This document shows positions 17,461 through 28,100 of a stretch of DNA of 64,000 bases, piece by piece. The DNA comes from an uncultured Bacillaceae bacterium (GTDB lineage Bacteria > Bacillota > Bacilli > Bacillales > Caldibacillaceae), in the NCBI GenBank assembly GCA_937951955.1, contig CALGAD010000161.1, positions 1 to 64,000 on the forward strand, read 5' to 3'. Numbering within the stretch: the first letter of the stretch is position 1; the number at the start of each line of letters is the position of its first letter. The notes below the pieces were generated by a model. That model was not told where the DNA came from and did not search any database. It was given only the letters and a program-made list of their open reading frames with translations. The translations under genes and the position numbers were made by a program.

Positions 17461-18573
17461 ATGAAAATAGGTGTACCGAAGGAAATCAAAGCCAATGAAA
17501 ACCGGGTTGCCATTAGCCCATCCGGTGTTTATTATTTAAAGAAATTGAACCATGATGTTTTTATTGAGCAAGGAGCGGGAATCGGATCGGGATTTACCGA
17601 TGAGGAGTATCAAGCAGCTGGCGCAACGATCGTCCCGACAGCGGCTGATGTTTGGGAAGCGGATATGGTGATGAAAGTTAAGGAACCTTTGCCTGATGAA
17701 TATCAATATTTGCGGGAAGGTTTAATCTTGTTTACTTATCTACATCTGGCGAATGAACCGCAGCTCGCCCGGGAATTGTTAAATAAGAAAGTGACAGCCA
17801 TCGCCTACGAGACGGTCCAACTTTCCAACGGTTCCTTACCTTTGCTGACACCGATGAGTGAAGTGGCCGGGAAAATGGCCGTACAAATCGGTGCCCAATA
17901 TTTAGAAAAAGTTCACGGCGGGAAGGGGATTCTCCTTTCAGGCGTCCCGGGAGTCAAAAGAGGGCATGTAGTCATTATCGGCGGCGGTGTCGCCGGCACG
18001 AACGCCGCGAAAGTCGCTAGAGGGATTGGTGCGAATGTGACGATCCTGGAAGTTAATGCCGAGCGATTAAGACAGTTAGATGATTTATTCCAGTATGAAG
18101 TGAACACATTAATGTCCAATCCATACAACATTGCCCAGGCTGTAAAAGACGCGGATTTAGTCATCGGTACGGTATTGATTCCCGGTAAAAAAGCGCCGAA
18201 ATTAGTCACCGAAGAAATGGTTCGTTCGATGAAGCCCGGGTCGGTTATTATTGACATTGCCATTGATCAAGGGGGAATCTTTGAAACGAGTGATCGGGTG
18301 ATGACTCTGGACAATCCTACTTTTATCAAGCACGGTGTTCTTCATTATGCTGTCCCGAATATGCCCGGTGCTGTCCCGCAGACAAGTACACTGGCATTAA
18401 CGAACGCCACAATGCCTTACGCATTAGATATCGCCAATCACGGTCTAGAAGACGCTTTACGACATAATGAAGCTTTAGCCAGGGGAGTGAATACGTATCA
18501 AGGCTTGATCACCCATAAAGGTGTTGCGGAATCGCTAGGTTTTGAATATTCCGATTTAACCACACTTCTTTGA
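17461..18573 (+). CDS. ald: Alanine dehydrogenase
   Basis: The enzyme interconverts L-alanine and pyruvate with NAD; in Bacillus it serves growth on alanine and normal sporulation. The 370-residue protein has catalytic K74 (VMKVKEPL) and H95 (TYLHLA), and the Rossmann motif IIGGGVAGTNAAKVA near residue 170. AGGAGG lies 7 bases before the ATG. It is monocistronic, followed by 100 bases of unremarkable sequence and a terminator. Confidence 0.96.
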   Translation: MKIGVPKEIKANENRVAISPSGVYYLKKLNHDVFIEQGAGIGSGFTDEEYQAAGATIVPTAADVWEADMVMKVKEPLPDEYQYLREGLILFTYLHLANEPQLARELLNKKVTAIAYETVQLSNGSLPLLTPMSEVAGKMAVQIGAQYLEKVHGGKGILLSGVPGVKRGHVVIIGGGVAGTNAAKVARGIGANVTILEVNAERLRQLDDLFQYEVNTLMSNPYNIAQAVKDADLVIGTVLIPGKKAPKLVTEEMVRSMKPGSVIIDIAIDQGGIFETSDRVMTLDNPTFIKHGVLHYAVPNMPGAVPQTSTLALTNATMPYALDIANHGLEDALRHNEALARGVNTYQGLITHKGVAESLGFEYSDLTTLL

Positions 18574-18681
18574 AACACTCTTCGTCTCATTTTTAAACGC
18601 TTCGATAATCTTTGAACGAAATTGGAAGAGTATTTGCAGAGGTAAATAAGAAATCATTTTCCTACACCCTATTGCTAAAAG

Positions 18682-18735
18682 AAAAAACAGACCGGTTTCC
18701 GAAAAGATTTTCATCTCTGGAACCGGTCTGTTTTT
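18682..18735. terminator. Bidirectional terminator between ald and the M24 peptidase
   Basis: AAACAGACCGGTTTCC/GGAACCGGTCTGTTT is a long stem flanked by A- and T-runs, serving both convergent genes. Confidence 0.9.
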
Positions 18736-18843
18736 CTATGGAGACTTTGAAAAAAGATTTGCTTTTATTAAGTTGTTTTTCATGAAGTTGTTGAACATTT
18801 AGTATAGGAATATCGCTAATTTATTTTCACAGATTGGATGTGA

Positions 18844-19947
18844 TTATCTTTTTGGAAGAAGCTGGAGTTCTTTCGGGTACTTGGTTAAAGTTTCTGCGCC
18901 ATTTTTCGTAATGACGACATCATCTTCAATCCGGATACCGACCTTTCCGGGAATATAAATACCGGGTTCAATCGTATAAACCATGCCTTCCTGGAGAACA
19001 AGCTTGTTAGTAGAATTGATGGAAGGGTATTCGTGGATATTTATTCCGAGACCATGGCCGAGGCGATGGGTGAAATATTCACTATAGCCTGCTTCTTCAA
19101 TAATATTTCTTGCCGTTAAATCAATTTCTCCACATGTTATACCCGGTTTACTTGACCGTACAGCCGCTTCCTGGGCTTTTAAGACGATGTTGTAAATTTC
19201 TACATGTTCCTCGGGAACATCACCAAAACCGATCGTACGTGTAATATCCGAGCAATATCCTTCATAAACGACTCCGAGATCAAACAAAACAAAATCGCCA
19301 TTTTTCACTTTGTTCATCCCGGGGGTACCGTGGGGACTCGCTGCATGGGGACCGGTTAATATCGTCGTCTGGAAAGACATTTTTTCGACGCCTTTTTTCT
19401 TCAATTCGTATTCTACGATGGCCACGAGCTCTAATTCGGTAATGCCTTCTTTGATCGCGGCGCTGCCAACCTCTATGGCATAATCTGCCAATTCACATGC
19501 TTTCTTTAGCTTTTCAATTTCCGATCGATCTTTGATGAGCCGTAGCTCGTTTACTTTTTCTTCACTAGCAATGAATTGTGCGCCTGGAAATGCTTTTTGC
19601 AAGATTTCAAACCGTTCCACGTTCATATGTTGTTTTTCAATGGCAATACGCTCGATTTTTGCCGTTCTTTTCAAAACTTCCCGTTTTATCATTTCCCATG
19701 GATTTTCAATGTCACTGTATCCATAAATGGCATAAGGAAAGCCTGTTTCTTTTGCCGTTGCAACTTCCATTTGCGGACAAAATAAAAACGGTTCTTCATG
19801 AGGAAATAACACGATCGCTAATACCCGTTCGTGAGGATCACTCATAAATCCGCTAAAATAAAATACCGTCTCGCTCGATGTAAGAATCGCAGCATCGATG
19901 CTTTCATTTCTTAACCAATTTGTTAGTTTCTCCAATCGTTTCTGCAT
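18844..19947 (-). CDS. M24 family Xaa-Pro dipeptidase
   Basis: The 367-residue protein is a two-domain proline dipeptidase: a creatinase-like N-terminal domain (1-130) and a pita-bread M24 domain. The five metal ligands are visible in order: two Asp in LFDLGVVYEGYCSDITRT, His in HRLGHGLGINIHE, Glu in YTIEPGIY and Glu in VGIRIEDDV. It should release amino acids from X-Pro dipeptides in the cytosol. An in-frame GTG nine bases upstream lies inside the ribosome binding site GAGG, so the ATG is preferred. Confidence 0.9.
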   Translation of the reverse strand: MQKRLEKLTNWLRNESIDAAILTSSETVFYFSGFMSDPHERVLAIVLFPHEEPFLFCPQMEVATAKETGFPYAIYGYSDIENPWEMIKREVLKRTAKIERIAIEKQHMNVERFEILQKAFPGAQFIASEEKVNELRLIKDRSEIEKLKKACELADYAIEVGSAAIKEGITELELVAIVEYELKKKGVEKMSFQTTILTGPHAASPHGTPGMNKVKNGDFVLFDLGVVYEGYCSDITRTIGFGDVPEEHVEIYNIVLKAQEAAVRSSKPGITCGEIDLTARNIIEEAGYSEYFTHRLGHGLGINIHEYPSINSTNKLVLQEGMVYTIEPGIYIPGKVGIRIEDDVVITKNGAETLTKYPKELQLLPKR

Positions 19948-20157
19948 CTTTTTCACCTCGAAAATCGCTCATGTTTTACCAGTTTATCTAAAAAAATAGA
20001 ACGAATTGAAAAAGCAATGATGTACAGTATTTCGAAACTTCTTATTTCAAAAGCCTATCATTTTTACGGTAAAATGTAAATAGATGACAAAAGGCAGGAT
20101 TTTTAACGAAAAAAGCGAAATCCATAAATGAACAAATAAGAGAAAGGAGATGCAAAA

Positions 20158-20838
20158 ATGAAAATTTCCTACCACGGTCATTCAACCGTAAAAATCGTGA
20201 CAGATGGCAAGGAAATTCTCATCGATCCGTTTATTACGGGTAATGAATTATCCGATTTATCGGTAGAAAACGAAAGACCCGATTACATTCTCTTAACCCA
20301 CGGTCATTCCGACCATCTCGGCGATACCGTTGCGCTTGCCAAAAAGAAAGATGCCCTCGTGATTGGCATGGTGGAGCTTGCCAATTATTTAAGCTTTAAA
20401 GGTGTGAAGACCCACGGGTTAAATATCGGCGGTTCTTATGAATTTCCTTTTGGGAAAGTGAAATTGACAAAGGCATTTCACAGTACCGGGTTTGTGGAAG
20501 AGGATAACCAAATTGTTTATTTAGGCATGCCGACAGGATTGCTTCTATTTATTGAAGGAAAAACGATTTATCATGCAGGCGATACCGGTTTATTCTACGA
20601 TATGAAATTAATCGGTGAGCGTCATCCGATTGATCTAGCTTTCTTGCCGATCGGTGATAACTTTACGATGGGACCGGAAGATGCTGCCTATGCCGCGAAA
20701 TTATTAAATGCCAAAACAGTTGTCCCGATTCATTACAATACTTTCCCGATTATTCAACAAGATCCGGAAAAATTCGTCTCCCTCCTGGATGATGGGGTTG
20801 GCAAAGTGATGAAACCAGGAGATTCGCTAGAATTATAA
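20158..20838 (+). CDS. ytkL: UPF0173 metal-dependent hydrolase YtkL
   Basis: The 226-residue protein has a metallo-beta-lactamase fold of the UPF0173 type. The metal-binding motif THGHSDHLGD (47-56) is complete, with further ligands in FHSTGF, YHAGDTG and PIHYNTF. Its substrate is unknown. GAAAGGAGA lies 8 bases before the ATG. It stands alone, followed by an unusually stable terminator. In B. subtilis ytkL also lies in this neighbourhood. Confidence 0.92.
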   Translation: MKISYHGHSTVKIVTDGKEILIDPFITGNELSDLSVENERPDYILLTHGHSDHLGDTVALAKKKDALVIGMVELANYLSFKGVKTHGLNIGGSYEFPFGKVKLTKAFHSTGFVEEDNQIVYLGMPTGLLLFIEGKTIYHAGDTGLFYDMKLIGERHPIDLAFLPIGDNFTMGPEDAAYAAKLLNAKTVVPIHYNTFPIIQQDPEKFVSLLDDGVGKVMKPGDSLEL

Positions 20839-20852
20839 TCGACATTAAAAAT

Positions 20853-20895
20853 CCCCCTGTTACAGGTCCTGCCTGTAACAGGGGGTTCATTTTTA
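20853..20895 (+). terminator. Terminator of ytkL
   Basis: A perfect 14-bp stem, CCCCCTGTTACAGG/CCTGTAACAGGGGG, has a 5-base loop and is followed by TTCATTTTTA. Confidence 0.9.
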
Positions 20896-20957
20896 TCATG
20901 TATCCGCTTTTCTCCTCATATAATAGAACAAGCATTTTTGTAGAAATGAGGGATTGT

Positions 20958-21203
20958 ATGAGGAATCGGTGTATTTTGTCATTGCTTGCATGCGGTGTGC
21001 TGTTATATTATGCTTTGCCGCGGTTACAATTACACGGAAGCGGATTAGAATTTTATTTTTCTTGGGTCTGGCTTCTATTTTTACTATTCGCCATTGCCGG
21101 AAATATGGCCGTCATCCTTTTTCCCTGGCATTATTCTCGACCGAGACAAAGAGGGCAGAGGAAAAAAATGCCACAAGAAAGAGCCAGAACTTACCAGAAT
21201 TAA
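20958..21203 (+). CDS. Small membrane protein of unknown function
   Basis: The predicted 81-residue protein has two hydrophobic segments (about 4-20 and 31-54) and a basic C-terminus rich in Arg, Lys and Gln. I recognise no family. GAGGG lies 5 bases before the ATG; an in-frame ATG at 20946 is possible. It lies 51 bases before ytoI in the same direction and may share its transcript. Support is the membrane pattern, spacing and ribosome binding site only, so the call is moderate. Confidence 0.5.
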   Translation: MRNRCILSLLACGVLLYYALPRLQLHGSGLEFYFSWVWLLFLLFAIAGNMAVILFPWHYSRPRQRGQRKKMPQERARTYQN

Positions 21204-21254
21204 GCGAAAACTGATATAATACACATAAAACTATTCGTTTGAAAGGTGAAGGCA

Positions 21255-22571
21255 TTGGCAACAAAACACGAATTAATTCTCAATTATATAAAAGAACAAC
21301 CAGTTGGAACAAAATTATCGGTACGACAAATCGCAAAAGATTTAGAGGTCAGTGAAGGGACAGCATACCGAGCGATTAAGGATGCGGAAAACAAGGGATT
21401 TGTCAGCACGATTGAACGGGTGGGAACGATCCGCATTGAACAAAAGCGAAAGGAAAAACTGGAGCGCCTCACCTTTGCGGAAGTGGTCAATATCGTTGAT
21501 GGACAGGTTCTGGGGGGCAGAAACGGCCTGCATAAAACGCTCAATAAATTTGTCATCGGAGCGATGGAAGTAGATGCGATGATGCGCTATATTGAACCGG
21601 GTAACTTATTGATTATCGGTAACCGGGTGAATGCCCAAAAATCCGCATTACAAAGCGGTGCAGCCATCTTAATTACCGGTGGTTTTGATACCGATGATGA
21701 GGTCAAAAAATTGGCCGATGAACTGGAACTACCGATTATTTCGACCAGTTACGATACATTTACGGTTGCGACGATCATCAACCGGGCCATTTTTGACCAG
21801 TTAATCAAGAAAGAAATTCTGTTAGTCGAAGATATATTAATACCGAAAGAAAAAACGTATTATTTAACGACAAACGATGTTGTGGATAAATGGTACAAGA
21901 TGAATGAGAAAACGAATCACAGTCGTTTTCCGGTGGTTGGTGAGAATTTCAAACTGGAAGGGATTGTTACATCGAAGGAAGTCATCAACCAGGAGCGCCA
22001 TCGACCGATCGAACGGGTGATGACAAAGCATCCGATTACGGTTTCGAAGACGACGAGCGTGGCGAACGCCTCGCATATAATGATCTGGAAAGGAATCGAA
22101 CTTCTGCCGGTTGTTGATGATCAAAATCGCTTGCTCGGGATTATCTCCCGTCAAGATGTGTTAAAAGCACTGCAAATGCATCAACGACAGCCCCATGTCG
22201 GTGAGACGATTGACAATATCATATTTAACAATTTGCAAGAATTACCGGATGAAAAAGAAATTAATAAAGGGTATCTGTTTGAAATTACGCCGCAAATGAC
22301 GAACTTCCAGGGAACCCTTTCTTACGGGGTTCTGACATCAATTATCATTGAATCTGTCAGTCGCTTCACCCGTTCGGTACAAAAGGCGGATATTGTCGTT
22401 GAAAGCTTAACGATTTATTATTTGAAACCGATGCAAATTGATAATAAAATTCAAATTTTCCCGCGCATCCTGGAACTGGGAAGAAAATATGGAAAAGTGG
22501 ACATCGATGTTTACACCAACGATACGATTGTTGGCAAAGCGATGTTAATGTTCCAGTTTATTGATTTATAA
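21255..22571 (+). CDS. ytoI: CBS and DRTGG domain protein with HTH and hotdog domains, YtoI
   Basis: The 438-residue protein (439 remembered for B. subtilis) has a winged-helix-like N-terminus (about 10-60), a DRTGG domain (about 75-185), a CBS pair (about 195-310) and a hotdog/thioesterase-like C-terminus (about 330-435). The CBS pair suggests an adenine-nucleotide or cyclic-dinucleotide ligand and the N-terminus suggests DNA binding, but the role is not established. The start is a TTG 6 bases after GAAAGGTG, giving MATKHELI; an in-frame GTG overlaps the ribosome binding site. Confidence 0.9.
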   Translation: MATKHELILNYIKEQPVGTKLSVRQIAKDLEVSEGTAYRAIKDAENKGFVSTIERVGTIRIEQKRKEKLERLTFAEVVNIVDGQVLGGRNGLHKTLNKFVIGAMEVDAMMRYIEPGNLLIIGNRVNAQKSALQSGAAILITGGFDTDDEVKKLADELELPIISTSYDTFTVATIINRAIFDQLIKKEILLVEDILIPKEKTYYLTTNDVVDKWYKMNEKTNHSRFPVVGENFKLEGIVTSKEVINQERHRPIERVMTKHPITVSKTTSVANASHIMIWKGIELLPVVDDQNRLLGIISRQDVLKALQMHQRQPHVGETIDNIIFNNLQELPDEKEINKGYLFEITPQMTNFQGTLSYGVLTSIIIESVSRFTRSVQKADIVVESLTIYYLKPMQIDNKIQIFPRILELGRKYGKVDIDVYTNDTIVGKAMLMFQFIDL

Positions 22572-22576
22572 TAAAA

Positions 22577-22610
22577 GTCCCGTACTTTCATTGATAGAAA
22601 GTAACGGGAC
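22577..22610. terminator. Bidirectional terminator between ytoI and ytpI
   Basis: GTCCCGTACTTTC/GAAAGTAACGGGAC forms a long stem with one mismatch between the convergent genes. The flanking T-runs are short. Confidence 0.75.
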
Positions 22611-22645
22611 CCCCTTTAAAGAAGATTTTCTAAAAGTTTTCCGGA

Positions 22646-22954
22646 TTATTTTCGAGACAGTTGCTGTTCGTATTCCTGTTCGACATAAGGTAAATAGTAG
22701 CGATAAGCTTTGATTCCGGTCCAAATACTGATTGACCCGATCACGAGGAAAAGGATACTGATAATTACAGATATCGTCTCCTGGGAAATATAGAGGCGAT
22801 TTAATCCGAATAAAGCGACAAAAGCCCCGAGGGCAATCGATGCTTTCGTTGATAGCCATTTTCTTTCCAATTCTTTCTTCGTACGGAAGTATTTAATTTT
22901 GTAATATACGTAAAATGACAGGGATGTTATGATAAAAATGACAAGAACCGGCAT
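22646..22954 (-). CDS. ytpI: Small integral membrane protein YtpI
   Basis: The 102-residue protein has three hydrophobic segments (about 2-17, 37-57 and 62-85) and a polar C-terminus. It matches the YtpI family by size, topology and its place between ytoI and nrnA (ytqI). Its function is unknown. The ATG follows GGAGAGGATG. Confidence 0.82.
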   Translation of the reverse strand: MPVLVIFIITSLSFYVYYKIKYFRTKKELERKWLSTKASIALGAFVALFGLNRLYISQETISVIISILFLVIGSISIWTGIKAYRYYLPYVEQEYEQQLSRK

Positions 22955-23108
22955 GGGAACATCCTCTCCTACTATTTCCGTCTTGGATACTGTAAAAGAT
23001 TGATAACGCGAATTGAATGAATCATTTTAACCATCGTAATTATTTTAACAATTTTAAAAATGAAAAGCTAATCATTTAGCTAACATCCATAATGAAAGGA
23101 CGTCTAAG

Positions 23109-24059
23109 ATGAAGCAGCAAATCTTGCAGAAAATTAAACAATATGACACGATCATTATCCATCGCCATGTCCGTCCCGACCCGGATGCATACGGTTCACA
23201 AGGAGGGCTGGCGGAAATCATCAAAACAACTTATCCTGACAAAAATGTTTATTTAGCCGGTGATGATGAACCAACGTTAGCTTACTTAAATCAAATGGAT
23301 GATATTAGCGATGCCGTTTATGAAGGGGCATTAGTCATCGTTTGCGATACGGCCAATCAAGAGCGAATTAGTGATCAGCGCTATCACCTGGGCGATTTTT
23401 TAATTAAAATCGACCATCATCCGAATGAAGATACATACGGAGATTTACAATGGGTGGATACGACGGCAAGTTCCACGAGTGAAATGATTTATGAATTGTA
23501 CTTAGCCGGTAAAGAGGAAGGGTTTCAACTCTCAACAGAAGGTGCCCGTCTGCTATTTGCCGGCATTGTCGGGGATACAGGACGTTTTTTATATCAAAGT
23601 ACAACGGAAAAAACGTTTCAGTATGCCAGTGAATTAATTCAGTACCCGTTTTCCCGGACAGAGTTATTTGAAAAAATGTATGAAGTAAGTGAAAATGTCG
23701 CCAAGCTGCAAGGCTATATTTTACAAAACTTCGAAATGGATGAACTCGGTGTCGGGAAAGTGATCCTCACGAAAGAGCGGTTAGAAGAGTATCAATTACG
23801 GCCCCAAGAAGCTTCCACCCTCGTAAGTTCCATCGGGAATTTGAAGGGGCTAAGGGCATGGGCCTTTTTCGTTGAGGAAGAGGATCAAATCCGTGTTCGT
23901 TTACGCTCAAAAGGTCCTGTCATCAACGGTGTTGCGAAAAAATATAATGGCGGCGGTCATCCACTGGCCAGTGGCGCCTCCATTTATTCATGGGATCATG
24001 TGAACCACGTCATGGCCGACTTACAAAAGGTAACGGAAGATTATCTCAAAAATCAATAA
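23109..24059 (+). CDS. nrnA: Bifunctional oligoribonuclease / pAp phosphatase NrnA (YtqI)
   Basis: NrnA degrades 2-5 nt RNAs and converts 3'-phosphoadenosine 5'-phosphate to AMP, replacing Orn and CysQ in Firmicutes. The 316-residue protein has the DHH domain motifs HRHVRPDPDAYGSQ (residues 18-31), VCDTANQER and KIDHHPN, and a C-terminal DHHA1 domain ending in NGGGHPLASG. GAAAGGA lies 8 bases before the ATG. Confidence 0.94.
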   Translation: MKQQILQKIKQYDTIIIHRHVRPDPDAYGSQGGLAEIIKTTYPDKNVYLAGDDEPTLAYLNQMDDISDAVYEGALVIVCDTANQERISDQRYHLGDFLIKIDHHPNEDTYGDLQWVDTTASSTSEMIYELYLAGKEEGFQLSTEGARLLFAGIVGDTGRFLYQSTTEKTFQYASELIQYPFSRTELFEKMYEVSENVAKLQGYILQNFEMDELGVGKVILTKERLEEYQLRPQEASTLVSSIGNLKGLRAWAFFVEEEDQIRVRLRSKGPVINGVAKKYNGGGHPLASGASIYSWDHVNHVMADLQKVTEDYLKNQ

Positions 24060-24069
24060 ATATGAATTT

Positions 24070-24115
24070 AAAAAATGTCAAGAAAATAAACAACGAGATT
24101 TTCTTGACATTTTTC
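24070..24115. terminator. Bidirectional terminator between nrnA and ytrI
   Basis: AAAAATGTCAAGAAAA/TTTTCTTGACATTTTT is a perfect 16-bp stem that serves both strands. Confidence 0.9.
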
Positions 24116-24120
24116 TGTTT

Positions 24121-24624
24121 TTAATCGGCTAGCTGAATTTCGAGATGGATTAACAAGTTTGTATAAACGAGCATTTCTTTAACGACAAATTTATAGCGTT
24201 TATCATTGATTTTTATCGGTTTGTTTTCAATCGTTTTTTTGATGAGTTCCCGGCTGTTATATACGAACTCCAAATCTTTGGCGAGGACGATCCGAATATC
24301 CTCCTTGATCGCCTCTTCTGCTTCGTATTTACTCAATGAATCGATTTTATATTTATCTGCATTGATAATTTTCACATCAATCGCCTGCACCGTCAGCTGC
24401 TCATTGTTTTTTTCATTGAGTTTTTGGAATTCTTCCTGCCAAATATTTTTTTCCTCTTCCAGGCTCTGGATTAACTCTTTTTGCATCTGAATCGTTGCCG
24501 CTTGCCTTTCCTGCAGTTCGCCGTAGATAAATAAAAGAACCAACCAGCCGACAATGCCACCAATCACCGCACCGAAGAAAAAAATTTGCCACTGTCGCTT
24601 TTCGTAATAGGGCGGAATTCTCAT
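24121..24624 (-). CDS. ytrI: Sporulation membrane protein YtrI
   Basis: The 167-residue protein has one N-terminal membrane segment (about 14-33), then a coiled-coil stretch (about 36-75) and a soluble domain. In B. subtilis ytrH and ytrI are mother-cell genes needed for efficient sporulation. The gene starts 3 bases after ytrH, and GGGAG near the end of ytrH serves as its ribosome binding site. Confidence 0.88.
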   Translation of the reverse strand: MRIPPYYEKRQWQIFFFGAVIGGIVGWLVLLFIYGELQERQAATIQMQKELIQSLEEEKNIWQEEFQKLNEKNNEQLTVQAIDVKIINADKYKIDSLSKYEAEEAIKEDIRIVLAKDLEFVYNSRELIKKTIENKPIKINDKRYKFVVKEMLVYTNLLIHLEIQLAD

Positions 24625-24627
24625 TTG

Positions 24628-24951
24628 TTATTCTCCCGTTAACCAGCTTATGATCAAGGATCCGGTTTGGGCGCCGCCGAGAGCCGCTAAAATCAAAAAG
24701 ATTTGTTTGATTAATGAATCGGTCTCCCCTTGAATTAACCCGCGCTCAAAATTGTAAACCGCATCAAAAGTCCCGCCAATGGCGGCGACGATGGCCCAAA
24801 TGCGGAGACTGTCAGCTAAACGCTGAATTTCTGTCAAAGGGGGCTGTCCCAACAAAAATGCGGAAATCCCACCAATTAATGACCCACCGAGTAACACCCC
24901 AAGGGCGATGAAAAAACTATTGACAAATGTAGGGATAAATGCTTCGTTCAC
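24628..24951 (-). CDS. ytrH: Sporulation membrane protein YtrH
   Basis: The 107-residue protein has three hydrophobic segments (about 8-33, 50-66 and 82-103), including the Gly-rich GVLLGGSLIGG and IVAAIGGTFDAVYN. It matches YtrH of spore formers and is paired with ytrI. The start is a GTG 8 bases after CTGGAG; the overlapping ATG is out of frame. Expression is expected in the mother cell under sigma-E, but I saw no clean sigma-E promoter. Confidence 0.88.
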   Translation of the reverse strand: MNEAFIPTFVNSFFIALGVLLGGSLIGGISAFLLGQPPLTEIQRLADSLRIWAIVAAIGGTFDAVYNFERGLIQGETDSLIKQIFLILAALGGAQTGSLIISWLTGE

Positions 24952-25106
24952 ATGATCAACTCCAGCGGAGAATTAGCGTATTTTAGTAGAATCACATTTT
25001 TTTGAAGAGTAAAAAACTTGTCTACTATCACTATATGACTGGTTGCGATAATTATGATGATGCCGAAACTTTTTTTAGGGAAATGGGCATGACAGGGTAA
25101 ATGTAC

Positions 25107-25112
25107 TATAAT
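25107..25112 (+). promoter_or_regulatory. Candidate -10 box of dnaE
   Basis: TATAAT lies 49 bases before the dnaE start codon. The -35 region is poor, so this rests on the -10 box alone. Confidence 0.4.
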
Positions 25113-25161
25113 GAAATCAAACAGGACAGTCTTGAATATTGGTAGAATGGTGGGAATATCA

Positions 25162-28100
25162 ATGGCTTTTGTTCATTTACATATATATAGTTCTTATTCC
25201 TTATTGCAGAGTACGCTCAGGCCAGAAGAACTGGTAAAATTGGCTCAGGAAAAAGGTTTTCAGGCACTCGCTCTCACCGATCGGAACGTCATGTACGGAG
25301 TGATTCCTTTTTATAAGGCTTGTTTAAAATCCGGCATTAAGCCGATTATCGGTTTAACGGCAGATGTTTTAGGGGATGGGAACCATTCTTATCCAATGAT
25401 TTTTCTTGCCAAAAATAATCAAGGGTTCCAAAATTTAATAAAAATATCGAGTGCGATTCAAACAAAATCTCCGGAAGGGATCCCGCTTCAGTGGTTAAAA
25501 CATTATGTGGAAGGTCTATTTGCAATTTCACCAGGGAAGGAAGGGGAAATCGAACAGCTCCTCCTGGCCGGGAAAAGTGAAGAGGCAAAGGAAAAAATTC
25601 GCATGTTTAAACAATTATTTGCTCCTTCTTCATTTTATTTATCGATCCAAAATTTTTCCTATACAGAAGATCAACTTTTGCTGGAGCAAATTTTACGATG
25701 TGGCGAGGAACTGGATGTACCAGTAGTAGCCACGAATAAAACGTGTTACGGCGCTAAAGAGGATTTTGATGCGTGGAAAGCCCTTGAAGCGATCCGCTTA
25801 AATACACTCATGAAAGACCTCGATCATTCGTATCTTGAAAAAGAATATTATTTTAAAAGTCGAAAAGAAATCGAGGAAATCTATAAAAATTATCCGGACC
25901 AGCTGGAAAATACAGTGCGGATTGCCGAACAATGTAACGTGGAAATTGCCTTTCATCAAGAACTGTTGCCGAAATATCCCCTGGAAGCAAAAACGGCAGA
26001 CGAATATTTGACGGAGCTTTGTGAAAAAGGTCTCCATGAACGGGTAGCCAATCCCACACCGGAATACGAAAAAAGACTCCAGTATGAACTGGATGTTATT
26101 AAAAAGATGCAGTATAGCGATTATTTTCTTATTGTCTGGGATTTTGTTCAGTATGCGAAATCACAGGGGATTACCGTCGGTCCTGGACGGGGGTCGGCTG
26201 CGGGGTCGCTTGTTTCTTATTGTCTCGGGATTACCGATGTCGATCCGATTCAATACAATTTGTTATTCGAGCGGTTTTTAAATCCGGAACGGGTTTCCAT
26301 GCCGGATATCGATATTGATTTTCCTGATCATCGCCGCGATGAAGTGATCGAGTATGTTGCTGAAAAATACGGTCACAGCCATGTCGCTCAAATTATTACA
26401 TTCGGAACGTTTCAAACAAAAGCGGCCTTAAGAGATGCCGGGCGTGTTCTCGGACTTGACAATAAAGAACTGGACCAGGTTGCAAAAGCGGTCCCTGGTA
26501 AATTAGGCATCACCCTTGCGGAGGCACTGCATGAATCGAAGGAACTCGCCCAATTAGCGGGACAGGAGCGTTACCGTAAAGTGTTTCAAATCGCCAGAAA
26601 AATCGAAGGACTGCCCCGCCACACATCAACCCATGCCGCCGGAGTGATTATTAGCGACCGGCCATTAGTCGAGATCATTCCTTTAGAGCGGGGGACTGGC
26701 GAGATTTTATTGACCCAGTACCCGATGGAAATTTTGGAAGAGCTCGGTTTATTGAAAATGGACTTTTTAGGTCTACGCAATTTGACCTTAATCGAATCCG
26801 TACTGCAATCGATTCGCTATCGGGAAGGAAAAGAAATTGATCTTGGCGAAATCCCGCTGGATGATGAAAAAACGTTTCAATTATTACAACGCGGGGATAC
26901 AACGGGTGTGTTCCAGCTGGAATCAGCCGGTATGCGGGATGTGCTCCGGCAGTTAAAACCGACGGATTTTGAGGATATCGTTGCGGTACTGGCCCTGTAC
27001 CGACCGGGACCGATGCAAAACATCCCTGTATATATAAACAGGAAACATGGGAAAGAACCGGTACATTATCCCCATCCTGATTTAGAAGATATCTTAGTAA
27101 AAACATATGGTGTCATCGTTTATCAAGAACAGATCATGCAAATTGCTTCAAAAATGGCCGGTTTCACCCTGGGGGAAGCGGATTTGCTGAGACGTGCGGT
27201 CTCCAAGAAAAACCGGGAAATACTGGATAAAGAACGGGCTCATTTTGTAAAAGGCGCTCTGGAAAAGGGCTATTCGGAAGAAGTCGCCAATCATATATAC
27301 GATTTAATTGTTCGATTCGCTGATTACGGATTTAACCGGAACCATGCGGTACCATACAGTATGATCGCCTATCAAATGGCTTATTTAAAAGCCCACTATC
27401 CCCTTTATTTCTTTAGTGCACTTTTAACATCGGTCATCGGCAATGAAGAGAAAACGAGCCAGTATATCCGGGAAGTGAAAAAATTAGGCTTTACTGTAAA
27501 AAGTCCATCGATCAATAAAAGCGGTTATCGGTATGAAGTAGAATCCGATGGCTTACGGTTTAGTCTCGCTGCCATCAAAGGGGTCGGTTATCAGGCATTA
27601 AAAGAGATTTTACGGGCCCGGAAAGACAGACCGTTTACAGATTTATTTGATTTCTGTATCCGGGTTTCATTAAAAACGGTCAACCGGAAAATTATCGAGC
27701 GCCTCATTTATTCGGGTAGCATGGACGAATTCGGTGTCGATCGGGCGGTACTATTAGCGTCCATTGACGTGGCGATCAATCATGCCCAGCTATTGAAGCC
27801 AGAAGACGATCAGATGAACCTGTTGTTCAATGATGGTCTGAACCTGAAACCGAAGTATGTGGAAGTAGAGCCGATTCCACTGGAAGATAAATTAAATAAT
27901 GAAAAACTCGTACTCGGGCTCTTTTTATCGGAACATCCGGCAGGCATTCACCGGAAAGTGTTCATGCTAAATGGAGCAGTTCTTATCGAAGAGTTGAAAG
28001 CAGAGAGAAAAATAAAACAGATCGGTGTGTTTATTTCGGATGAACGGAAAATCCGGACGAAAACCGGGCAAGCGATGTCCTTTTTAGAAATCAGTGATGA

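Noticed and set aside
24952..25060. Sigma-E promoter for ytrH-ytrI.
   Set aside because: A GTCATAT-like -35 is present on the minus strand, but no -10 box lies at the right distance.
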